A program made the position numbers and the translations under genes. The notes under the pieces were generated by a model, which was not told where the DNA came from, searched no databases, and saw only the letters and a list, made by a program, of their open reading frames with translations. Shown here piece after piece: positions 27,496 to 36,572 of a stretch of DNA of 64,000 nt. The DNA is taken from NCBI RefSeq assembly GCF_014256275.1, contig NZ_JACCFE010000002.1, positions 806,001 through 870,000 of the forward strand, given 5' to 3'. The first letter of the stretch is position 1. The number at the start of each line of letters is the position of its first letter. This DNA comes from Rhodococcus sp. 4CII. Lineage in GTDB: Bacteria; Actinomycetota; Actinomycetes; Mycobacteriales; Mycobacteriaceae.

Positions 27496-27816
27496 TTACG
27501 CACAGACCAAGGTCTGTGTCTTGCGTGGACGTCCCCGGGAACGCTTGCGGGCGATCACCACACCCTGGTCGAAGATCTCGCCGCCCCACACGCCCCACGG
27601 CTCGGCCCGATCGAGGGCGGCGTCGAGGCAGCGGGAGCGGATCGGGCAGGACGCGCACAGCGCCTTGGCCTGCTCCAGCTGGGTGGGCGAGTCCGCAAAC
27701 CACAGGTCGGGGTCGTCGACCCGGCAGGGCAGGTCACCACGCGTGGACACTATCTGAACAAATCCGCTTGTGGCGGTTGAGGTTTCGGATACCCCTCGGC
27801 ATGTCACGGTAGACAC
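27496..27816 (-). CDS. whiB7: Transcriptional regulator WhiB7
   Basis: The 106-residue protein is the Fe-S regulator that turns on intrinsic antibiotic resistance in actinobacteria together with SigA. Four cluster cysteines are at 31, 54, 57 and 63 (C-x22-C-x2-C-x5-C), followed by the GVWGG turn at 75-79 within EPWGVWGGEIFDQG and the AT-hook RGRPRK at 94-99, which separates WhiB7 from other WhiB proteins. I chose GTG 27816, preceded by AGGAGAAGGAC. Longer frames run into the regulatory leader. Leader, upstream reading frame and promoter are described separately. Confidence 0.95.
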   Translation of the reverse strand: MSTVTCRGVSETSTATSGFVQIVSTRGDLPCRVDDPDLWFADSPTQLEQAKALCASCPIRSRCLDAALDRAEPWGVWGGEIFDQGVVIARKRSRGRPRKTQTLVCA

Positions 27817-27919
27817 GTCCTTCTCCTCTGCTCTCATTGCGACGGTCATTCTCTTCGGTTCGATGGAGTGGGTGCGAACCAGAGCCGAGGCTGCGAGCGG
27901 GAAGAGTGCTCGAACTACG

Positions 27920-27953
27920 AAGGCCACGGTCCGCGATGCGGGTCCGTGGCCTT
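27920..27953 (-). terminator. Candidate attenuator hairpin in the whiB7 leader
   Basis: Arms AAGGCCACGG and CCGTGGCCTT enclose a smaller CGC/GCG stem. It starts 23 bases after the leader frame's stop, a suitable spacing for control by a ribosome there. In the whiB7 direction it is followed by CGTAGTTCG, not a clean U-tract; a TTTTT run precedes it. Confidence 0.6.
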
Positions 27954-27976
27954 GAAAAAGACGGTGGGAGTGTGTT

Positions 27977-28141
27977 CTACCGAGGAATTCCTCGACCACT
28001 CCGATACACGGACTCGACTGCTGCTGCGGGACGACGACGGGCTGCCGACCAGACGATCGCCGGTGCCGTTTCCGCCGCGTTCATGCCGAACAGCGGGGAG
28101 GCAGCAGCGCTTGCCGTCTCATGTGCTTGGTACTTCGTCAT
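27977..28141 (-). CDS. Upstream reading frame (leader peptide) of whiB7
   Basis: A 54-codon frame begins at ATG 28141 with GGAGG 10 bases upstream and ends at TAG 27977. The product starts MTKYQAHETASAAASPLFG and ends RSGRGIPR; it includes a run WSAARRRPAAAVESV with several arginines. It lies between the WhiB7-type promoter and the hairpin, so it is the expected sensor of translation stress. Whether the peptide itself matters is unknown. Confidence 0.7.
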   Translation of the reverse strand: MTKYQAHETASAAASPLFGMNAAETAPAIVWSAARRRPAAAVESVYRSGRGIPR

Positions 28142-28208
28142 TTCACTGCCACCTCCATTTCTTCTCGATCCGATGTGAACCACACGGGTCTCCCCGTGCA
28201 CTGAAACC

Positions 28209-28246
28209 ACAGTAGGCAATTCTCCGGAACCGCACAACCTATTTTT
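28209..28246 (-). promoter_or_regulatory. whiB7: WhiB7-type autoregulated promoter
   Basis: Read on the minus strand, an AT-rich CAAAAAT (28240s) is followed by AGG and the -35 TTGTGC (28232-28237); a 17-base spacer leads to the -10 TACTGT (28209-28214). The A/T stretch just before GGTTG in the -35 area is the known WhiB7 AT-hook target, so whiB7 very likely activates itself here. Confidence 0.82.
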
Positions 28247-28274
28247 GACCTGCGGTGATGGGTGCGGAAGTGTT

Positions 28275-30413
28275 TCAGCTACTGCCGCTTCCCTTGATCA
28301 CACCGAGGACGTCCTCGCCGAACTGCTCGAGCTTCTTCGCACCGATCCCCGGGATCGCGACGAGCCCCCGATCGTCCTGCGGGCGCTGCTCGGCGAGGGC
28401 CGTCAGCGTGTTGTCGCTGAACACGACGTACGCCGGGACCTTCAGCTCCCGCGACTTCTCGAGCCGCCACGACCGCAGCGATTCGAGCAGTTCCACGTCG
28501 ACGTTCGACGGGCACCCCTCGCAGCGACCGAGCATGGTCGCGGTCGTCCCGATCAGCTGTTTTCCGCACAGCCGGCACCGGGGACGCTTCTTGTTGCTCT
28601 TGACGGGCGCCGCGATCCGCGAGGCGGGTGAGTCTTCGGGGATGAGTCCGTGGAGGAACCGCGAACGGCGCCGCGACTTGCGGCCGCCCTCGTTCCGCGA
28701 CAGCGCCCACGACATCTGCAGGTGCTCCCGGGCGCGGGTCACGCCGACGTACAGCAGCCGGCGCTCCTCCTCGACGGCGGCCTCGTCGGGGGCCGAATTG
28801 GCGTCGCCGAGCACGTGCTGGATGGGCAGTGTCCCGTCGGTGAGCCCGACGAGGAACACGGCATCCCATTCGAGACCCTTCGCGGCGTGCAGGGATGCGA
28901 GCGTCACACCCTGCACGACGGGTGGGTGCCGCGCCTCCGCGCGGAGACTCAGCTCGCGCAGCAGGGCGTCGAGCGTCAACTCCGGGTCCTGCGTCAACTG
29001 TTCCTCGGTGAGGGCGACCAGCGCCGACAGCGACGACCACCGTTCCCGGGCCTGCGCACCCGCCGGTTCCGCGTCGGTCAGGCCCAGCGGCGTGAGCACC
29101 GCGCGGACGAGAGTGACCAGGTCGGCGCCGACCGCGTCCGGCAGATCGTCGCGGCCCGCAGCCTGGCGCAGCGCCGCGACGGCCTGGCGCACCTCGGTGC
29201 GCGTGAAGAATCCCTCGCCGCCACGCACCTGGTACGGGATGTCGAGCTTCGTCAGCGCCTGCTCGTGCACCTCCGACTGGGCGTTGATCCGGTACAGGAC
29301 CGCGATCTCCGCCGCCGGGGTACCCGACGCGATGAGCCGCTTGATCGTGCGCGCCACGCCGGCGGCCTCTGCCGGTTCGTCGTCGAACTCGACGAAACTC
29401 GGTTCGGGCCCGGAGTCGCGTTGCCCGATCAGCTGGAGGCGGGTGCCCGCGATCCTGCCGCGGGCCGCCCCGATGACCCGGTTCGCCATCGACACGACCT
29501 CGGGGGTCGACCGGTAGTCGCGCTCGAGCCGCACGACCGTCGCCTCGGGGAACCGCCGCGAGAAATCGAGCAGATAGTTGGGGGTGGCGCCGGTGAACGA
29601 GTAGATGGTCTGGTTGGCGTCACCGACGACGGTGAGGTCGTCCCGCTCCCCGAGCCACGCATCGAGGACGCGCTGTTGCAGCGGCGTGACGTCCTGGTAC
29701 TCGTCCACGACGAAACAGCGGTAGCGGTCGCGGAACTCCTCGGCGACCGCCGAGTGTTCCTCGAGCGCCGCCGCCGTGTGGAGCAGCAGGTCGTCGAAAT
29801 CGAGGAGCATCCCGTCCTGACCGCGGGCCTTGAGCTGCTCGTATCCGTGGTACACCTCGGCGACCTTGGCGGCGTCGACCGGGGCCTCCCTGCGCAACTT
29901 CGCCACCGCGCGCGGATAGTCCTCGGGAGCGATCAGGGAGGCCTTGGCCCACTCGATCTCACTCGCGAGGTCGCGGACGCTCTCCGTGCTGGTGGACAGC
30001 CCGACCCGTCCCGCGGCGGAGGACACGACCGCGAACTTGCGGTCGAGCAGCCGCCAGTCGGTGTCGCCGACCACCTGCGGCCAGAAGTACCTCAACTGTC
30101 GCAGCGCGGCGGCGTGGAACGTGCGCGCCTGCACCTGCGCTCCGCCGTCGCCGATGCCGAGGCTGCGCAGTCGACCCCGCATCTCGCCTGCCGCGCGGGC
30201 CGTGAACGTGACCGCCAGCACCTGCCCCGCCGCGACGTGCCCAGTGGCCACCAGGTGCGCGATACGCCGGGTGATGGTCCGGGTCTTCCCCGTTCCCGCC
30301 CCCGCCAGCACACAGACCGGGCCCCGCGGAGCGAGTACCGCTGCGGACTGTTCGGGATCGAGACCGGTACTCGTCACCTCTGCTGCGCCGGCTGCTGACA
30401 TGGCGTCCATCAT
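28275..30413 (-). CDS. uvrD2: ATP-dependent DNA helicase UvrD2
   Basis: A 712-residue superfamily 1 3'-5' helicase involved in DNA repair; essential in mycobacteria (Rv3198c). Visible are the Q motif (GLDPEQSAAVLAPRGP), Walker A GAGTGKT, motif II (VVDEYQDVTPLQQR), GDANQTIYSF, and motif V/VI (SLHAAKGLEWDAVFLVG, EEERRLLYVGVTRAR). After the helicase core come a four-cysteine cluster (CRLCGKQL...RCEGC) and a C-terminal HRDC domain ending GIGAKKLEQFGEDVL, the two features that define UvrD2. Starts at 30413, 30410 and 30401 are all possible; none has a clear ribosome binding site. Confidence 0.93.
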   Translation of the reverse strand: MMDAMSAAGAAEVTSTGLDPEQSAAVLAPRGPVCVLAGAGTGKTRTITRRIAHLVATGHVAAGQVLAVTFTARAAGEMRGRLRSLGIGDGGAQVQARTFHAAALRQLRYFWPQVVGDTDWRLLDRKFAVVSSAAGRVGLSTSTESVRDLASEIEWAKASLIAPEDYPRAVAKLRREAPVDAAKVAEVYHGYEQLKARGQDGMLLDFDDLLLHTAAALEEHSAVAEEFRDRYRCFVVDEYQDVTPLQQRVLDAWLGERDDLTVVGDANQTIYSFTGATPNYLLDFSRRFPEATVVRLERDYRSTPEVVSMANRVIGAARGRIAGTRLQLIGQRDSGPEPSFVEFDDEPAEAAGVARTIKRLIASGTPAAEIAVLYRINAQSEVHEQALTKLDIPYQVRGGEGFFTRTEVRQAVAALRQAAGRDDLPDAVGADLVTLVRAVLTPLGLTDAEPAGAQARERWSSLSALVALTEEQLTQDPELTLDALLRELSLRAEARHPPVVQGVTLASLHAAKGLEWDAVFLVGLTDGTLPIQHVLGDANSAPDEAAVEEERRLLYVGVTRAREHLQMSWALSRNEGGRKSRRRSRFLHGLIPEDSPASRIAAPVKSNKKRPRCRLCGKQLIGTTATMLGRCEGCPSNVDVELLESLRSWRLEKSRELKVPAYVVFSDNTLTALAEQRPQDDRGLVAIPGIGAKKLEQFGEDVLGVIKGSGSS

Positions 30414-30491
30414 GACAGGGGCAACCGACACGACGCGAAGCGGACGAACCGCGGTGGGAACACAACCCGGGGTCGTGGTGTTATATGCGCC

Positions 30492-30746
30492 GTGACTGCA
30501 ACCGACACCCCCGCCCTGACCATCTACTCCACCACCTGGTGCGGCTACTGCCGCCGCCTGAAGACGCAACTGGACGAGTCCGGCATCGGCTACGTGGAGA
30601 TCGATATCGAGGACGATCCGGCGTCGGCAGAATTCGTCGGCAGCGTCAACGGCGGCAACCACGTCGTCCCCACCGTCAAGTTCGCCGACGGCAGCACCGC
30701 AACCAACCCGTCGTTGTCACAGGTCAAGAAGCTCCTCGGCGTCTAG
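30492..30746 (+). CDS. mrx1: Mycoredoxin-1 (glutaredoxin-like)
   Basis: An 84-residue thioredoxin-fold protein that reduces mycothiol mixed disulfides. The active-site motif is C17-G-Y-C20 in STTWCGYCRRLK, followed by the cis-proline region VPTVKFADG. Its position after uvrD2 and before nudC matches Rv3198A. It is divergent from uvrD2, sharing a short intergenic region, and its stop overlaps the convergent nudC by 4 bases. GTG start at 30492. Confidence 0.93.
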   Translation: MTATDTPALTIYSTTWCGYCRRLKTQLDESGIGYVEIDIEDDPASAEFVGSVNGGNHVVPTVKFADGSTATNPSLSQVKKLLGV

Positions 30747-31654
30747 GACGCCGACGCTGCTCCCGCCCAGGACTCGATGATGCCGCGCGCAATCGAGATC
30801 GAGCCCGGGAGCAGCAGTGGCGCGTCGCCGTCCGACGCCCAATCGCCGAGTTCGAGTGCTGTGCGCACCTCGTCCCGGGTGAACCACCGGGCCTCGGCGA
30901 TCTCGCCGTCCGGGAACGTCAACGGGGCGTCGGGATCGCCGACGGCCGCGAATCCGATCATCACCGAACGAGGGAACGGCCAGGGCTGACTGCCCAGGTA
31001 GTGGACGTCGCGGACGTCGACACCCACCTCTTCCTTGATCTCCCGGACGACGCACGTCTCGAGTGACTCACCGGCCTCGACGAATCCGGCCAGGATGGAG
31101 AATCGCCGCGGCGGCCACGTGGGTTGCCGGGCCAGCAGGACGCGATCCCCGCCGTCGTGGACCAGACAGATGACCGCCGGATCGGTGCGGGGAAACTCCT
31201 CGTGCCCGGTACTCGTCGAAATCCGCGACCACCCCGACATGGTCGGCTCGGACGGCGCGCCGTCGAGGGCGCTGAAGCCGGCGCTGTCGTGCCAGTTGAG
31301 CATCGCCAGCGCGCCGGTGAGCAACCCCGCGTCGGCGTCGTCCAGGGTCCCGCCCAGAATCCGGAGGTCGGCCAGCTCGCCGGTCAGCGCCTGCACCCGG
31401 ACCGCCCACACGTGCCGGTCCTTGCGGACCCCGAGGAAGACCGCGCCCGGTTGCGGCTCGGGGCCGAGTTCGGTGGCCTCGGCGAAGACCAGTCCGTCGT
31501 CCCCCACCCGCACCTGTCCGCGGTGGTTGACGCGCAGCAACTGCGCCTCCGGCCAGCCTGCCCGCAACGCGTTCGTGTCCGAACGCAATTCCTCGGCCCG
31601 CCCGACAGCGGAACGGGACAGGAGCGGGGTTTCGTTCAACCGGAATGCAGTCAC
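30743..31654 (-). CDS. nudC: NADH pyrophosphatase NudC, zinc-ribbon-less form
   Basis: A 303-residue Nudix hydrolase that cleaves NAD(H) to NMN(H) and AMP, and in bacteria can remove NAD caps from RNA. The Nudix box is GFVEAGESLETCVVREIKEEVGV, given here in two parts: GFVEAGESLE and REIKEEVG. The NudC signature SQPWPFPRSVM follows. The zinc-binding cysteine pairs of E. coli NudC, expected just before DPAVICLV, are absent: the segment (GFSALDGAPSEPTMSGWSRI) has no cysteine, as I recall for mycobacterial NudC (Rv3199c). Confidence 0.9.
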   Translation of the reverse strand: MTAFRLNETPLLSRSAVGRAEELRSDTNALRAGWPEAQLLRVNHRGQVRVGDDGLVFAEATELGPEPQPGAVFLGVRKDRHVWAVRVQALTGELADLRILGGTLDDADAGLLTGALAMLNWHDSAGFSALDGAPSEPTMSGWSRISTSTGHEEFPRTDPAVICLVHDGGDRVLLARQPTWPPRRFSILAGFVEAGESLETCVVREIKEEVGVDVRDVHYLGSQPWPFPRSVMIGFAAVGDPDAPLTFPDGEIAEARWFTRDEVRTALELGDWASDGDAPLLLPGSISIARGIIESWAGAASAS

Positions 31655-31674
31655 GTCGTCGACACTACTGCCGA

Positions 31675-32742
31675 TCAGTTAGTGACCCTACGGATGTACA
31701 GCAGTCGGTCGTTCTCCTCGATCGAATCGACCTCCGGTGAGCCGACCCGGATCAACCGGCCGTCCCGCACGACACCGAGCACGATGTCCGCGAGGTGGCG
31801 TGGGGAGCCGCCGATCTCGTCTCGCTCCACGGAGCGCTCGGCGATCGCGAACCCGGCCTCCGGGGTGAGCAGATCCTCCATCATCTCGACGACGCTGGGC
31901 GTCTTCGTCGCGATGCCGAGGAGTCGGCCCGCCGTCTCCGAGGACACGACCACCGAGTCGGCGCCGGACTGCCGGAGCAGATGCGTGTTCTCCGATTCCC
32001 GGATGGCCGCCACGATCTTGGCCTTCGGGGCGATCTCGCGCGCCGTCAGCGTCACCAGCACCGCCGTGTCGTCGCGGTTGGCCGCGACGATGATCGCCGA
32101 CGCGTTCTGCGCGCCCGCCAACCGCAGGACGTCCGACTTGGTGGCGGACCCGTGGACCGTCACCAGTCCCTTGCTGGCCGCCGAATCGAGCACGGCATGG
32201 TCGGTGTCCACCACCACGATCTCCGACGGCGGAACATCGTCTCCGAGCATCGCGTCGATCGCGGTGCGTCCCTTCGTTCCGTAGCCGATCACCACGGTGT
32301 GATTGCGCACGTGCTGCCTCCAACGCTGGATTTTGAACGCCTGCCGGGAGCTCTCCGTGAGCGCGGAGAGGGTCGTACCGACCAGGACGATGAGGAAGAA
32401 GATTCGAAGGGGCGTGATCAGGAGGACGTTCACGAGTCGCGCGCCTGGCGTGAACGGCGTGATGTCGCCATACCCCGTCGTCGACAACGACACCGTCGCG
32501 TAGTAGATGCAGTCGAGCAACGACAATTCGTTGTCCTGCACGTCGCGATAGCCTTCGCGGTCGATGTAGACGATGAGGACCGCCAACGCCAACGCCGCCA
32601 GGGCGATACCCACCCGGCGGTAGATCGCCCGCGCCGGACTGGTCTGCAGCTCCGGGATCCGCAGCACACCCACCAATGCGAAATCCGGCCGGTCGGTGAG
32701 GGTGTCCGACCTGCTCAATCTCTCACGCAGCCTACCGGCCAT
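31675..32742 (-). CDS. Potassium channel with RCK/TrkA-N domain
   Basis: A 355-residue two-helix K+ channel. Helix 1 (RVGIALAALALAVLIVYI), a pore loop with the selectivity filter TTGYGD in STTGYGDITPFTPGARLVN, helix 2 (VLLITPLRIFFLIVLVGTTLSAL), then a cytoplasmic RCK domain starting VVIGYGTKGRTAIDAML with a Rossmann NAD-binding glycine pattern, and a C-terminal TrkA-C-like half. Probably gates K+ flux by nucleotide or ion binding. Counterpart of Rv3200c. ATG 32742 has GGAG 9 bases upstream; the in-frame codon at 32763 is less likely. Confidence 0.9.
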   Translation of the reverse strand: MAGRLRERLSRSDTLTDRPDFALVGVLRIPELQTSPARAIYRRVGIALAALALAVLIVYIDREGYRDVQDNELSLLDCIYYATVSLSTTGYGDITPFTPGARLVNVLLITPLRIFFLIVLVGTTLSALTESSRQAFKIQRWRQHVRNHTVVIGYGTKGRTAIDAMLGDDVPPSEIVVVDTDHAVLDSAASKGLVTVHGSATKSDVLRLAGAQNASAIIVAANRDDTAVLVTLTAREIAPKAKIVAAIRESENTHLLRQSGADSVVVSSETAGRLLGIATKTPSVVEMMEDLLTPEAGFAIAERSVERDEIGGSPRHLADIVLGVVRDGRLIRVGSPEVDSIEENDRLLYIRRVTN

Positions 32743-32863
32743 ATGTTTGTCTCCACGTTGCACCGAACTCCGACATCGGCTGGCAGCCTAACCCCGATTG
32801 CCCCACCGGTGACACGTCGGAGCCTCGTTGTCGCGAACCGGGCGGTTCGGGCAAGCTGGCGTC

Positions 32864-33262
32864 ATGCAACGAGAGAGCCACACTCCGCGACCGAGCCAGA
32901 AGCCCGCACTGCGCCTTGCCGCGCTGTTGCTCGGCGCCGGCACCATGCACTTCGTCGCGCCCGAGTTCTTCGATTCCACGGTGCCCACCCAATTGCCGGG
33001 CGAGGCGCGCACCTACACCTATGTGTCCGGGGTCGCAGAACTCGCGATCGGCACCGCGCTGGCGGTGCCGCGAACCCGCAGGCTCGGTGGCGGCCTCGCC
33101 GCGCTGCTCTTCGTCGCCGTCTTCCCCGCCAATATCAACATGGCGGCCGACTGGCTGAGGAGTTCCAAGACGACCACCGTGCAGAAAGCCGGTGCGGTGC
33201 TGCGACTTCCGTTGCAGATCCCGCTGGTTACCGAGGCGCTGAAGGCTCGGCGTCAGGCCTGA
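32864..33262 (+). CDS. DoxX-family membrane protein
   Basis: The 132-residue protein has about four membrane helices (ALRLAALLLGAGTMHFVAP, GVAELAIGTALAVP, GLAALLFVAVFPANINMAAD). HFVAPEFFD and PANINMAADW are common in actinobacterial DoxX-like proteins of unknown role. The ATG at 32864 is preferred. The last 35 bases overlap the 3' end of the convergent adnB, an arrangement that can only arise where both C-termini tolerate it. Confidence 0.8.
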   Translation: MQRESHTPRPSQKPALRLAALLLGAGTMHFVAPEFFDSTVPTQLPGEARTYTYVSGVAELAIGTALAVPRTRRLGGGLAALLFVAVFPANINMAADWLRSSKTTTVQKAGAVLRLPLQIPLVTEALKARRQA

Positions 33263-36200
33263 GTTCCTCCCCTGCGCCGGCCGACCGGATGAGGTGGGCG
33301 AGCGCGTCGGCGTCGGGTAGACGCTCCGGCGCGATCGTCCGCCCGGTCCGCACGTAGTGGAACGCGGCGCGCACCTGCTCGATCGGCACGTCCATCAGTT
33401 CGGACCAGGCCAACCGGTAGGCGGCCAACTGCATCACCACGGCCTCCTCGTTGGCCGCGCTCGGTTCGGCGCCGGTCTTCCAGTCGATCACCGTCCACCC
33501 GCCGTCGGGATCGGCGAACACCGCGTCGATCCGACCGCGGAGCACCGTACCCGCCACCGACGTCTCGAACGGCACCTCGACCTCCGTCGGGTTGCGGTCG
33601 GCCCAGGACGAACGCAGGAACGCGTCCTGCAAGGTCGCGAGATCGGTGTCGGGTCCCGCACCCGTGTCGGCGGCACCGGGGAGTTCGTCGAGGTCCAGCA
33701 GCCGGGTGGCCCCGAAGCGGCGCTCCACCCAGGCGTGGAATGCGGTGCCGCGCCGGGCGAGCGGATTGGGTGGGAACGGCAGCGGTCGCCGGAGCCGGGC
33801 AGCCAGAGCGTCCGGGTCGGCCTCGAGTTCGACGAGCTGGCTCACCGACAGCTGGCCGGGCAGCACCACTTCGGTGCGGGCGTTCGCTCGCGCTTCCCGC
33901 TCCGCGAGCAGGGCATCGACGTCGGCTGCCCACTTCTCGGGATCGTCGTCCTCGCCCGCCCCTGCCGGTGCGCCGGTGTGCTTCAGCGCGGCGACGACCA
34001 GCGCCGCGCCACGTTCCACCGCCTCCCGGCGGAGCCCGAGCGGATCGCGCGGCCACGCCGCCGATTTGGGGGTACTGGTCAGCGGATTCTGTTCCTCCGG
34101 CTCGGGCGCGGGCGCCCAGATGTCGACGACGCCGATTCCCTCGTGGTCCTCGTCCGTCACCGTGTCGCGCAATTCGGTGAGGAACTCCGACGGCCCCTTC
34201 GGCTCGGTGCCGGACTCTGCCCAGTGATGCCCCGACGCGAACAGCACTCGTTCGGTCCGGGTGAGTGCGACATAGAACAGCCGGCGGTCCTCGTCGAGTT
34301 TGCGTGCCGCCAGCGACGCCTTGTGCGCCTTCACGGTCTCCTCGAGATCCTTCCGGTCGTACAGATTCTCGAGCTCGAGAACGGGCACGCCGTCAGCCGA
34401 CTCACCCGGCCGGGCCCGGTCTCCGCGCAGCGACGGCGGAAGTTCGCCGACCGCTCCGAGCCAGGATCCGGACGCCGTCCGCGAGGGGAACACGCCGGCG
34501 GTGAGGTGCGGCACGGCCACCACTTCCCATTCCAGCCCCTTGGCCGAATGCACGGTCAGCACCTGGACACGGTGCGGATCGACCTCCACTTCGCCCGGTG
34601 CCAAACCCTTTTCGACCGATTCCGCCGCCGCCAGGAAGGCGAGCAGCCCGGTGACGGTGGCCGACGTGCGGTTCGCGTACCCGGCGACGACGTCGGCGAA
34701 AGCGTCGAGATGTTCGCGGCCCGCACTCCCCCGCGCCGACTGTCGCGTCCGGGCCTGCGCTTCGATGCCGATCCCCAGCACCCGCTCGACCTCGGCCACC
34801 AGTTCGGTGAGCGGCTGGCCGATCCGCTCGCGCAGCGACGCCAGCTCCCCCGCGACGGCGGTGATCCGTGCGTATCCGACCTCCGAATAGCGTTCGGCGG
34901 GTCCGGGATCCGCCAACGCATCCGCCAGCCCGGCCTGCTCGGCGTGTTCCCCGGGCAGTGCCTCGCCGACGGCGTCGGCCAGCGCGGACGAATCGGTGAC
35001 GGCGCCGGTGGTGCCGTACCCGGTCCCGATGGCCAGCTCGGATGCCCGGCGCGACAACGCCGTCAGGTCGGCGGCCCCGATCTGCCATCTGGCCCCGGTC
35101 AGCATCCGCACGGCGGCACTGCCTGCCATCGGGTCGGCGACCACCCGCAGCATCGCGATCACGTCGGCCACTTCGGGCGTGTGCAGCAGTCCGCCGAGAC
35201 CGACCACTTCGACCGGCAGTCCCCGGGAGCGCAGCACCTCCGCGACCGGCGCGGCATCGGCGTTGCGGCGGATCAGCACGGCGGCGGTCGGCGGGTCCTC
35301 GCCGCGGCTCGCGGCGTCGGCGTATTGCTCGGCGATGCGATCGGCCACCCATTCCCGTTCCTGGACCACGTCGCCGGTGAGAGCCAGCCGCACATCACCG
35401 GGGACGGCCTGGGGGCGCGCCCGCAGCGTGCTGACCGACACCCCCCGCTCACGCAGGGACGCCGAGGCCATGTTGGCCAGCGCCAGGGCCTCCGGCGGAT
35501 TGCGCCAACTGGTGAGCAGTTCCAGCGTCGGCGCCGGATCTCCGTTCGCCAGCGGGAAATCCGTGGCGAAGCGGGGAAGATTGGCCGCCGACGCTCCGCG
35601 CCAGCCGTAGATCGACTGCATGGGGTCGCCCACCGCGGTGAGCGCGAGCGCGCCGTCCAGACCGCCGCCGAACAGCGACGACAGCAGTACCCGCTGCGAG
35701 TGCCCCGTGTCCTGGTATTCGTCGAGCAGCACCACCCGGAACCTCCGGCGTTCGGCCACGCCGACCTCCGGATGATCGGAGGCGACGCGCGCAGCCAGCG
35801 ACATCTGACTGCCGAAATCGAGTGCGCCCTCCCGGCGCAGGGTGTCCGCGAGACGCTGCACCAGGGGAAGGAGCTCCACCCTCCGATGCTGGGTGTCGAG
35901 GATGTCGAGCAATTCCTTGCTCGGGCCGCCGCGCTGCCGCGGTCCGGCGGGGAGGGTGTGGACGAGTTTGTCGAGCTCGGTGTGCGCCTCCCTCAGATCG
36001 TCCGGTTCGACGAGGTGCTCGGCCAGCTGCCCCGACAGTGCCAGCACGGCCTCGGTGACCGAGGCCGGATTCCGGTCGGTGTCGAGGTCGCCGTCCCACG
36101 AGCTGACCACCCGGTGCGCCAGCTGCCACAGTTCCGTCTCCGACAGCAACGTCGCCGACGGTTCGATGGGCAGCAGGAGCCCGTGTTCGGACAGCAGTCG

Positions 36201-36572
36201 TCCGGCGTACGAGTGATAGGTGCTGACCTCCGGTTCTCCCGCAAAAATTCTCGACCGGAGATCACCGCTGGGGTCGACCCGGCGGAGCAGTTCCGAACCG
36301 GCCAGCCGGGCGAGCCGCTTCCGGATCCGGGCGGTCAGCTGTTGGGCGGCCTTGCGGGTGAACGTCAGCCCGAGCACCGCCTCGGGGTCGACGACACCGT
36401 TGGCCACCAGCCACACGACCCGGGCCGCCATCGTCTCGGTCTTGCCCGCGCCCGCCCCCGCGACCACGAGGGTGGGGCCGAGCGGGGCGGCGATGACGGC
36501 GGCCTGCTCCGGGGTCGGCGGATGCTGACCGAGGCCGATCGCGAGTTCCACCGGGTCGATGCGGCCGGTCAT
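33228..36572 (-). CDS. adnB: AdnB helicase-nuclease subunit
   Basis: The 1114-residue protein is the motor subunit of AdnAB, the actinobacterial double-strand-break resection machine. The UvrD-like N-terminal ATPase shows TPEQAAVIAAPLGPTLVVAG, Walker A GAGAGKTET, motif II LLDEYQDTGHSQR, GDPMQSIYGWRG and LTVHSAKGLEWEVVAVPHL. The C-terminal RecB-like nuclease carries GRIDAVFADPDGGWTVIDWKTG (Asp, then D-x-K) and the QLAAYR motif. ATG 36572 overlaps the AdnA stop as ATGA, so the pair is coupled. Counterpart of Rv3201c. Confidence 0.95.
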   Translation of the reverse strand: MTGRIDPVELAIGLGQHPPTPEQAAVIAAPLGPTLVVAGAGAGKTETMAARVVWLVANGVVDPEAVLGLTFTRKAAQQLTARIRKRLARLAGSELLRRVDPSGDLRSRIFAGEPEVSTYHSYAGRLLSEHGLLLPIEPSATLLSETELWQLAHRVVSSWDGDLDTDRNPASVTEAVLALSGQLAEHLVEPDDLREAHTELDKLVHTLPAGPRQRGGPSKELLDILDTQHRRVELLPLVQRLADTLRREGALDFGSQMSLAARVASDHPEVGVAERRRFRVVLLDEYQDTGHSQRVLLSSLFGGGLDGALALTAVGDPMQSIYGWRGASAANLPRFATDFPLANGDPAPTLELLTSWRNPPEALALANMASASLRERGVSVSTLRARPQAVPGDVRLALTGDVVQEREWVADRIAEQYADAASRGEDPPTAAVLIRRNADAAPVAEVLRSRGLPVEVVGLGGLLHTPEVADVIAMLRVVADPMAGSAAVRMLTGARWQIGAADLTALSRRASELAIGTGYGTTGAVTDSSALADAVGEALPGEHAEQAGLADALADPGPAERYSEVGYARITAVAGELASLRERIGQPLTELVAEVERVLGIGIEAQARTRQSARGSAGREHLDAFADVVAGYANRTSATVTGLLAFLAAAESVEKGLAPGEVEVDPHRVQVLTVHSAKGLEWEVVAVPHLTAGVFPSRTASGSWLGAVGELPPSLRGDRARPGESADGVPVLELENLYDRKDLEETVKAHKASLAARKLDEDRRLFYVALTRTERVLFASGHHWAESGTEPKGPSEFLTELRDTVTDEDHEGIGVVDIWAPAPEPEEQNPLTSTPKSAAWPRDPLGLRREAVERGAALVVAALKHTGAPAGAGEDDDPEKWAADVDALLAEREARANARTEVVLPGQLSVSQLVELEADPDALAARLRRPLPFPPNPLARRGTAFHAWVERRFGATRLLDLDELPGAADTGAGPDTDLATLQDAFLRSSWADRNPTEVEVPFETSVAGTVLRGRIDAVFADPDGGWTVIDWKTGAEPSAANEEAVVMQLAAYRLAWSELMDVPIEQVRAAFHYVRTGRTIAPERLPDADALAHLIRSAGAGEELRPDAEPSAPR

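Larger units (their letters stand above)
27817..28250 (-). promoter_or_regulatory. whiB7 leader region (attenuation type)
   Basis: From promoter to start codon is about 390 bases, containing a 54-codon upstream reading frame and a strong hairpin. This agrees with the ribosome-mediated attenuation known for whiB7/wblC, in which drug-stalled ribosomes on the leader frame change RNA folding and permit read-through. No other gene is seen in it. Confidence 0.75.
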
